This document shows, one piece after another, positions 58,052 to 64,000 of a stretch of DNA of 64,000 nucleotides. A program made the translations under genes and the position numbers. Numbering within the stretch: position 1 is the stretch's first letter; the number at the start of each line of letters is the position of its first letter. Origin of the DNA: Halomonas campaniensis. GTDB lineage: Bacteria > Pseudomonadota > Gammaproteobacteria > Pseudomonadales > Halomonadaceae. Where the stretch lies: contig NZ_JPUA01000034.1 in the NCBI RefSeq assembly GCF_002211105.1, forward strand, positions 70,682 through 134,681, in the 5' to 3' direction. The notes under the pieces were generated by a model, which searched no databases, was not told where the DNA came from, and was given only the letters and a program-made list of their open reading frames with translations.

Positions 58052-59161
58052 TCAGGCGTGCTCTTTAATCGCCTGTTCGAGAGCCGCCAATCTTCCCGGT
58101 TCCAGTGCGGCTTGTACCGCCGTAATGCGTATTACATTGGCCAGCTCTGGGTGCGCCAGGCGAGCGACCAAAACGCCTTCGGCGAGTAGCTGCTGGTGCA
58201 CCTCAGCGGCGAGTTCAGCGCTGGGCAGGCGAATGCCGATAAAGTTGGTGGCGCTGGGCAGCACGTCCGCACCGAGGGCGTGAAAGTGCTCCGCCAACTG
58301 CTCCCGGCGGGCTTTTACATCAGCAACGTGTTGGTGCACTTCGTCAGGATGGTCGAGTACCACTTCGGCGGCGGCCAGGGTCAGTGACGATACCGCGTAG
58401 TGAATACGCACTTTCATCATCATCGCCAGTACGTCAGGGTCGGCGATGGCGTAGCCAATGCGCAGGCCCGCCAGGCCATGAGCCTTGGAAAGCGTGCGTA
58501 GGCGAATCACCCCCGGTATTGCTTTGGCAGCGAACTCGCTACCCACGTCATCTCGGAAATCCCCATAGGCTTCATCCAGCAGCAGCCAGCAGGTGTCGGG
58601 CAGCGCCTCGCGCAGCTTAAGGATGGCGCTGTCGCTATGTAAGTGGCCGCTGGGGTTATCCGGGTTAGCCAGATAGACCAGCCGGGCGTTTTCCTGATGG
58701 GCAGCGGCGGCCAGAGCTTCCAGGTCGGGGGCCAGCACGCCGGGTGCTTCATAATAGCTGGGCTCTACCAGATTGCAGCCCTGGCCTTTGGCAAAATAAC
58801 CCAAGGTGGGGTAAGTGCCTGCAGTGCTCACCACGGTTTCACCCGGTTCGCAGGTGGTGCGCAGGGCCAGAGCGATCAAGCTGTCAGCACCGGCATCCAC
58901 CAGCATCGTTTCCAGTGCAATACCTTGCTGTTCGCTCAAGCGCTGGCGCACGCCCAGCGCTTCGGCATCGCCGTAGCAGTAAACGTGTTCGGCTAGGGCA
59001 TCGCCAAAGTGTTCGCGCAGGGCGCGGTGGGGCATATCCAGGCCTTCGTTAGAGCCCAACCGATGGGGGATCTCCTTTCCAATGCGGCGCTCTAATACTT
59101 TGATGCCTGGGAAGGGGTTATGCGGGCCTTCGCCAGTTAAGTGCTCGGGGTAACGGGGCAT
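58052..59161 (-). CDS. Class I/II PLP aminotransferase, HisC-like
   Basis: 369-residue fold-type I aminotransferase of the histidinol-phosphate aminotransferase group. Visible: RLGSNEGLDMPH near residue 35, DAGADSLIALALR near 90, YLANPDNPSGHLH near 160, DEAYGDFRDD near 195 and the PLP Lys in RTLSKAHGLAGLRIGYAIA near 228. Final gene of the minus-strand operon, 38 bases after the FAD dehydrogenase. A catabolic role is more likely than histidine synthesis, because no other his genes are near. Substrate unknown. Confidence 0.9.
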   Translation of the reverse strand: MPRYPEHLTGEGPHNPFPGIKVLERRIGKEIPHRLGSNEGLDMPHRALREHFGDALAEHVYCYGDAEALGVRQRLSEQQGIALETMLVDAGADSLIALALRTTCEPGETVVSTAGTYPTLGYFAKGQGCNLVEPSYYEAPGVLAPDLEALAAAAHQENARLVYLANPDNPSGHLHSDSAILKLREALPDTCWLLLDEAYGDFRDDVGSEFAAKAIPGVIRLRTLSKAHGLAGLRIGYAIADPDVLAMMMKVRIHYAVSSLTLAAAEVVLDHPDEVHQHVADVKARREQLAEHFHALGADVLPSATNFIGIRLPSAELAAEVHQQLLAEGVLVARLAHPELANVIRITAVQAALEPGRLAALEQAIKEHA

Positions 59162-59199
59162 AGAAAGTCCTAAAACAGTAAACAGTGTTAATGATTAAC

Positions 59200-60591
59200 T
59201 TAAAGCGTTTCTTGAAGTACTTTACCGCGATTTAAAAGATTGAGCGGGTCTAGCGCCTGCTTGAGCGTATGCATTAACTCAATCTCGGCGCTGGAGCGAC
59301 AGGTGCTTAGCCAAGGGCGTTTCTCTAGGCCAATGCCGTGTTCCGCGGAGACCGAACCGCCCAGCGCGGCCAGCGGCTGATAGATCATGGCTTCCACTTC
59401 ACGGCGCACTTCGGGATCGCCGCTCCCCACGCTAACGGAAATATGTAGATTGCCATCGCCGAGATGGCCAAATACCACCAGTTTCGCATCTGCCCAACGC
59501 TGGGTTAGCTGCGCTTCCAAGGCATTGGTGTAACGCTGCATATCGGCAATGGGCAGGCTAACGTCAAAGGTGAGCACCGGCGCCAAGCCTTTGACCAGCC
59601 CCTCAATATCTTCGCGTATCGCCCATAGGCCATCGCGCTGAGTACTGGATTGGGCAATCACCGCATCGACAATCAGCTCGCTCTCTAACGCACTTTCCAG
59701 TGCTTCGCTAAACTGGGTGGCATTGCGCTTGGCGTCGCTGCCCAGTGAATCAATGATCACATAAAACGGGTGCTCGGTGGCAATTGGCGGGGTGTGGCGG
59801 CCCAGGGTTTCAGTGAGTAGCCGGTAGTGGTTTTGCCACATCACCTCAAAAGCGCCGAGGCCGCCGCCAAGCGCTTTGCCCATATGGCTGAGCAACCCGG
59901 TGAGTGCCTCAAACGAAGGGCAGGCCACCATCGCCGTTTGCTCGCAGGGGGTAGGTGGCTGCAGGCGCAGTACCGCCCGGGTCACAATGCCCAGGGTGCC
60001 TTCGCTGCCGATAAACAGCTGCTTTAAATCGAAACCGGCGTTGTTTTTCAGCATGTGGTTCATGGAACTGACCACGCGGCCATCGGCCATTACCGCTTCC
60101 AGGCCGAGCACTTGCTGGCGCATCATGCCGTAGCGAATCACCCGAACGCCACCTGCGTTGGTGGCGATATTGCCGCCAATGGTGCAACTGCCCCTAGCAC
60201 CCAGATCCAGCGGGAACTGCAGGCCCACCTCTTTGGCCGCCTCTTGAACCCGCTGCAGCGGAGCACCTGCCTGTACGGTGAGGGTGCCGCCCACTTGATC
60301 TATTTCTTCGATCGCGGTTAGCCGTTCCAGGGAAATCACCAGCTCATCCGGGCTAGCTTCTGCACCGTGCACCAACCCGGTTAATCCACCGTGGGTCACG
60401 ATCGGTTGCTGCACGGCGTGACAAGCCCGCATCACCGCAGCGACTTGCTCGGTATCCGCCGGACGCACAATCGCCCCCGCCTGACAGGGCGCGCCGGTCA
60501 TCCAATCAACGCGACGGCTATGTACATCGTCGCCCGTCAATACGTGGGCAGGGCCGACAATGGCGCGCAGCGTCTCCAGGGTTATTTGCAT
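59200..60591 (-). CDS. FAD-linked 2-hydroxyacid dehydrogenase (GlcD/D2HGDH family)
   Basis: 463-residue flavoenzyme. The PCMH-type FAD-binding domain has PIVTHGGLTGLVHGA near residue 63, PLDLGARGSCTIGGNIATNAGG near 130 and GSEGTLGIVTRAVLRL near 190. The C-terminal catalytic domain shows FGHLGDGNLHISV near 370 and SAEHGIGLEKRPWL near 415, whose His residues bind metal in the family. Members oxidise glycolate, D-lactate or D-2-hydroxyglutarate with quinone or ETF as acceptor. In context it could process the hydroxy acid formed after deamination. Confidence 0.92.
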   Translation of the reverse strand: MQITLETLRAIVGPAHVLTGDDVHSRRVDWMTGAPCQAGAIVRPADTEQVAAVMRACHAVQQPIVTHGGLTGLVHGAEASPDELVISLERLTAIEEIDQVGGTLTVQAGAPLQRVQEAAKEVGLQFPLDLGARGSCTIGGNIATNAGGVRVIRYGMMRQQVLGLEAVMADGRVVSSMNHMLKNNAGFDLKQLFIGSEGTLGIVTRAVLRLQPPTPCEQTAMVACPSFEALTGLLSHMGKALGGGLGAFEVMWQNHYRLLTETLGRHTPPIATEHPFYVIIDSLGSDAKRNATQFSEALESALESELIVDAVIAQSSTQRDGLWAIREDIEGLVKGLAPVLTFDVSLPIADMQRYTNALEAQLTQRWADAKLVVFGHLGDGNLHISVSVGSGDPEVRREVEAMIYQPLAALGGSVSAEHGIGLEKRPWLSTCRSSAEIELMHTLKQALDPLNLLNRGKVLQETL

Positions 60592-60626
60592 GGGTGTTCC
60601 TTAGCTTGTCTTGTCCATTCATTAAA

Positions 60627-62267
60627 TTACGCAGTCGCTGCCACGGACGCTTCGCGGCCGGGAATCGCCCTGAGCAGGTCTTGGGTGTATGCCTCACGTG
60701 GGGCGAGGAAAATCTGCTCGGCGCTGCCTTGCTCCACAATGCGACCGTGCTGCATCACCACAATGCGGTCGCAAACCTGGGCCGCAACGCGTAGGTCATG
60801 GGTGATAAACAGCAGCGAGAGCGAAAGCCGCTGCTTCAACTCTTCCAGCAGTTCCAGCACCTGGGCCTGGATCGAAACATCCAGGGCTGAAACGGCTTCA
60901 TCCGCCACGATCAGCTCGGGGTTGAGCGCCAGCGCCCTGGCAATACCGATACGCTGGCGCTGACCGCCGGAAAACTCGTGGGGGAAGCGCTCCACGGCGC
61001 TGGCGCCCAAGCCCACCATGTCTAATAGCTCGCCCGCTTGTTTAAGCGCCGCGGCTTTGGGCGTGCCGTTGGCAATCGGCCCCTGAGCAATCGCCATGCC
61101 CACTTTGGTGCGTGGGTTGAGCGAGGCGTAGGGGTCTTGGAAGATCATCTGTACCCGGTGGCGTTCTCGGCGTAGCGCATCGCCTTTGAGCTGGGAAAGA
61201 TTCACCCCATCCAATAGCAGCTCGCCGCTATCGGGGTGCTCCAAGCGCACCACACAGCGGCCAAGGGTGGACTTGCCAGAACCGGATTCTCCCACAATCC
61301 CCACCGTTTCACCTCGCGCCAAGGTGAGCGATACATCCTCTAGGGCACGCACTTCGCGGGAAGGTTTAAGGAATCCGCCCCGTGAGCGAAACACCTTATT
61401 GAGCTGCTTGATCTCCAGCAGCGGGGCGACTTGGCTGGTCTCCCGGTGAGGCGGCACCGCATTGCTGGGAATCGCGGCAATCAACGCTTGGGTATAGGCG
61501 TCTTGAGGGTTCTCAAGCACCGGCTTGGCGTCACCCAGCTCGACAATCTTGCCGTGTCGCATGACGCAGACGCGATTGGCAATTTCGGCCACCACGCCAA
61601 AGTCGTGGGTAATAAACATCACCGACATGCCGCGCCGCTGCTGTAGGTCGCGAATCAGCTCAAGAATCTGCGCTTGCGTGGTGACATCCAGCGCCGTGGT
61701 GGGCTCATCGGCAATCAGCAAAACGGGTTCCAGCGCCAGGGCCATGGCGATCATCACCCGCTGGCGCTGGCCGCCGGAAAGCTCGAAGGGGTAGGCGCGA
61801 ATAGCCTTCTCCGGCTGAGGGATTCCCACTTCGATCAATAGCTCCAACGCGCGGGCATGGCGCTCTTTGGGAGTGAGCTGGCCGTGGGCTTCGAACACCT
61901 CGGCAATCTGCGCACCTACACGCATCAGCGGGTTCAGGGCGGTCATCGGCTCCTGGAAGATCATGCCGATTTTTAGCCCACGCAGGGCACGGTGCTGCTT
62001 TTCACTCAAAGTAAGCAGGTTTTGCCCTTCAAACACAATCTCGCCCTGGGTGGCGCGAACGCCCTTGGGCAGCAGCCCCATCACGGCGTTAGCGGCCATC
62101 GATTTACCGGAGCCGGACTCGCCCACCACGCACATGATTTCGCCGCGCTTCACCTCGTAGCTAACGTCCTCCACCGCCAGGGCGCGATCCGCTCCTTTGG
62201 GGAGCGCAATGTTGAGGTCGCGAATGCTGAGGACGGTGTCAGCCGATTGGTTCTCTGTAATAGGCAT
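60627..62267 (-). CDS. Peptide-type ABC importer, fused double ATPase subunit
   Basis: 546-residue protein with two complete ABC ATPase domains in tandem, as in GsiA or YejF. Domain 1: Walker [15 protein letters not shown] near residue 50, signature [13 protein letters not shown] near 162, Walker [10 protein letters not shown] near 182. Domain 2: [14 protein letters not shown] near 335, [15 protein letters not shown] near 440, [12 protein letters not shown] near 460. It energises the permease pair upstream (9 bases from the DppC-like gene). The periplasmic receptor is probably encoded to the right of the window. Confidence 0.94.
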   Translation of the reverse strand: MPITENQSADTVLSIRDLNIALPKGADRALAVEDVSYEVKRGEIMCVVGESGSGKSMAANAVMGLLPKGVRATQGEIVFEGQNLLTLSEKQHRALRGLKIGMIFQEPMTALNPLMRVGAQIAEVFEAHGQLTPKERHARALELLIEVGIPQPEKAIRAYPFELSGGQRQRVMIAMALALEPVLLIADEPTTALDVTTQAQILELIRDLQQRRGMSVMFITHDFGVVAEIANRVCVMRHGKIVELGDAKPVLENPQDAYTQALIAAIPSNAVPPHRETSQVAPLLEIKQLNKVFRSRGGFLKPSREVRALEDVSLTLARGETVGIVGESGSGKSTLGRCVVRLEHPDSGELLLDGVNLSQLKGDALRRERHRVQMIFQDPYASLNPRTKVGMAIAQGPIANGTPKAAALKQAGELLDMVGLGASAVERFPHEFSGGQRQRIGIARALALNPELIVADEAVSALDVSIQAQVLELLEELKQRLSLSLLFITHDLRVAAQVCDRIVVMQHGRIVEQGSAEQIFLAPREAYTQDLLRAIPGREASVAATA

Positions 62268-62276
62268 ATAATGTCC

Positions 62277-63110
62277 TTAGCGCTCGCGGGATAGTTTGGG
62301 GTTTAAAGCGTCGTCTAGCCCTTCACCCACCAGGTTTAACGCCAGTACGGTGAGCAGAATCGCCACGCCCGGGAAGAAGCTCAGCCACCATGCCTGGCGA
62401 ATCACCGTGCGCGCAGCACCAATCATGTAGCCCCAGGACATCACGTTAGGATCGCCCAAACCCAGAAACGACAGCGCCGACTCCAGCAAAATCGCGGTGG
62501 CGACCATGAGCGAGGCCAGCACGATAATCGGCGACAGCGTATTGGGCAGAATCTGACGCAGAATAATCGTGGTGTTGGACTGGCCGACCAGGCGCGCGGC
62601 TTCGACATACTCGCGGTTGCGCAGCGACATAAATTCGGCGCGTACCAAGCGGGCCACTGGCGGCCAACTGACAATCGCAATCGCCAACACAATCGAAGTG
62701 ATGCTGGGCTGCATAATCGCCACCAGGACAATCGCCAGGGCGAAGTTGGGGATGGTCTGAAAGAACTCGGTAAAGCGCATCAATATGTCGTCAATGATGC
62801 CGCCGTAGTAGCCTGCAATGGCCCCCAAGGGAACGCCAATCAGCAGTGCCACGCTGGTGGATACCAGCCCGATCAATAGCGATACCCAAGCGCCGTGCAT
62901 CAAGCCGGATGCCACGTTGCGGCCCATGGTGTCGGTGCCCAGGGGAAAGCCATCCTGTGAGAGCGGTGGCAAAAAAGGCCGCTGAACCATGCGCCAGGGC
63001 GATTCCGGAAACAGCAGCGGGGCCAGTATGGCCATGGCGATAATGACCAGCAGAATAATCAGCCCGACGAGGGCGCCACGGTTTTGCGCAAAGCGTGCGA
63101 AAAAGCTCAT
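62277..63110 (-). CDS. Peptide-type ABC importer permease, DppC-like
   Basis: 277-residue inner-membrane permease with about six helices. The N-terminal RNRGALVGLIILLVI pattern (residues 9-24) and LGTDTMGRNVASGLMHGAWVSL near 58 are standard in OppC/DppC proteins; the EAA loop is EAARLVGQSNTTIILRQILPN near 168. The ATG overlaps the upstream permease stop (63107-63110). Confidence 0.94.
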   Translation of the reverse strand: MSFFARFAQNRGALVGLIILLVIIAMAILAPLLFPESPWRMVQRPFLPPLSQDGFPLGTDTMGRNVASGLMHGAWVSLLIGLVSTSVALLIGVPLGAIAGYYGGIIDDILMRFTEFFQTIPNFALAIVLVAIMQPSITSIVLAIAIVSWPPVARLVRAEFMSLRNREYVEAARLVGQSNTTIILRQILPNTLSPIIVLASLMVATAILLESALSFLGLGDPNVMSWGYMIGAARTVIRQAWWLSFFPGVAILLTVLALNLVGEGLDDALNPKLSRER

Positions 63111-64000
63111 GCGGCCCCCTTCTTGATGCGTGGATCAGCCAAGCTGTAGACCAAATCGGTGATGATATTGAAGACAATCACCAGTGCCGCCGAGAAGAAG
63201 AAAATCCCCAGCAGCAGGTTGTAGTCGCGCTGCTCAAGGGCTTCGAACATCAAGCGTCCGATGCCGGGCCAGGCAAACACGGTTTCGGTCAGAATCGCCC
63301 CACCGACCATCTGTCCCGCCTGCAGGCCCGCTAGCGTAATGATCGGCAGCAGGGCGTTACGCAACACATGACGCCGCTGAATAATGCTGGGCTTCAAGCC
63401 TTTGGCGCGGGCGGTTTTGACGTAATCCTGCTGGGCGGCATCGAGCATGGACGTGCGCGTCATGCGGGTGTAAATCGCCATAAAGAACAGCGCCAGGGTG
63501 GTCGCCGGTAGTACTAAATGCTTGGCAACATCGAGCACCAGGGCAAACCCCGTGTGACCGGCCCCCACGGTGTAGAGGCCGTAGGCGGGCAGCCAGCCCA
63601 GGTAGACCGAAAACACCACCACCGACATCAGCGCGACCCAGAACAGCGGCGTGGCGTAGAAGATCAGCGCCAGCGCCATAATGATCGAGCCAGAGGGTTT
63701 TTTAACCCGTGCTGCGGCCATGGAGCCCGCCACAATGCCCAGCACTAACGAAAGCACAAAGGCGGTGCCGGTGAGCAGCAGGGTGGCGGGTAAACGATCC
63801 ATGATCAGATCAAACACCGGAACGCCCAGCCGGTAGGAGTAGCCAAAATCAAGCATGGCGATACCCGACACATAGCGCCACAGCTGCACGTACATTGGTT
63901 GATCAAGACCAAATCGCTCGCGCAGCTGATTAAGGAACTCCTGATCGGCAGCGCCCGCTTGCCCAGCCAAAATAGCCGCCGGGTCTCCAGGGGCCATTTG
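63107..64000 (-). CDS. Peptide-type ABC importer permease, DppB-like (partial, N-terminus outside window)
   Basis: 297 codons of an OppB/DppB permease are present. The reading frame continues across base 64000, where the sequence begins just before the family's APGDPAAIL segment, so roughly 35-45 N-terminal residues are missing. The EAA loop reads YVKTARAKGLKPSIIQRRHVLRN near residue 190 of the visible part, followed by GAILTETVFAWPGIGRLMFEAL. First visible gene of the minus-strand operon. Confidence 0.93.
   Translation of the reverse strand, partial: QMAPGDPAAILAGQAGAADQEFLNQLRERFGLDQPMYVQLWRYVSGIAMLDFGYSYRLGVPVFDLIMDRLPATLLLTGTAFVLSLVLGIVAGSMAAARVKKPSGSIIMALALIFYATPLFWVALMSVVVFSVYLGWLPAYGLYTVGAGHTGFALVLDVAKHLVLPATTLALFFMAIYTRMTRTSMLDAAQQDYVKTARAKGLKPSIIQRRHVLRNALLPIITLAGLQAGQMVGGAILTETVFAWPGIGRLMFEALEQRDYNLLLGIFFFSAALVIVFNIITDLVYSLADPRIKKGAA

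Noticed and set aside
57846-58052. Minus-strand open frame of 68 codons with a GRYFCHLTAMDGGNAGMVG stretch that looked faintly like a cupredoxin copper site
   Set aside because: It coincides with the inverted repeats and hairpins, lacks the copper ligands in order and has no ribosome site; the structured repeat explains the sequence better.

Overview
The window looks like a chromosomal segment of a moderately GC-rich, aerobic gammaproteobacterium, most probably a member of the Halomonadaceae (Halomonas or a close relative). This is inferred from the gene orders def-fmt-rsmB-trkA, dprA-tsaC-hemF-aroE, trmJ-cysE-isc-ndk-rlmN-pilW-rodZ-ispG-hisS-yfgM-bamB-der and queA-tgt-yajC-secD-secF, from several TRAP and TTT carboxylate importers, and from acidic proteins. 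No phage, transposase, CRISPR array or rRNA was seen. No gap between genes exceeds about 300 bases.

Layout. 1-4360 (minus): K+ uptake regulator trkA (cut by the left edge), a dodecin, rsmB, fmt and def. 4554-9033 (plus): a TsaP-like protein, dprA, tsaC, hemF and aroE. 9058-20609: a catabolic island with a LysR regulator divergent from a 4-hydroxybutyrate-dehydrogenase-like Fe-ADH, a semialdehyde dehydrogenase, a TTT importer (tctCBA), a TRAP importer (dctPQM) and a respiratory D-lactate dehydrogenase. 20742-25886: a secreted hydrolase of lower GC, a small membrane protein, an M48 lipoprotein protease, an unknown lipoprotein and a PAS-GGDEF diguanylate cyclase. 25972-39655 (minus): the long housekeeping block from der back to trmJ, with an unusually reduced isc operon (iscR-iscS-iscA only). 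39855-40649 (plus): suhB, whose phosphatase metal site appears lost. 40784-46427 (minus): the protein export and queuosine genes. 46542-47691: tRNA-Leu(CAA), a RelE/HigB-type toxin-antitoxin pair and an orphan antitoxin. 47800-49170: a family 4 glycosyltransferase.

49368-64000 holds a second accessory region. An AraC regulator precedes a plus-strand operon (RidA, ornithine-cyclodeaminase-like enzyme, TRAP importer, two zinc deacetylases of the acetylpolyamine/HDAC type, a class IV aminotransferase). It converges with a minus-strand operon (peptide-type ABC importer, FAD 2-hydroxyacid dehydrogenase, class I/II aminotransferase). Together these look like uptake, deacetylation, deamination and oxidation of an N-acylated amine or amino acid. 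This is the best candidate here for an undescribed pathway. A structured inverted-repeat element sits where the two operons meet.

At small scale, several intergenic leaders (hemF, cysE, trmJ, yajC) carry short tandem duplications of 15-21 bases. Several clear intrinsic terminators mark operon ends.
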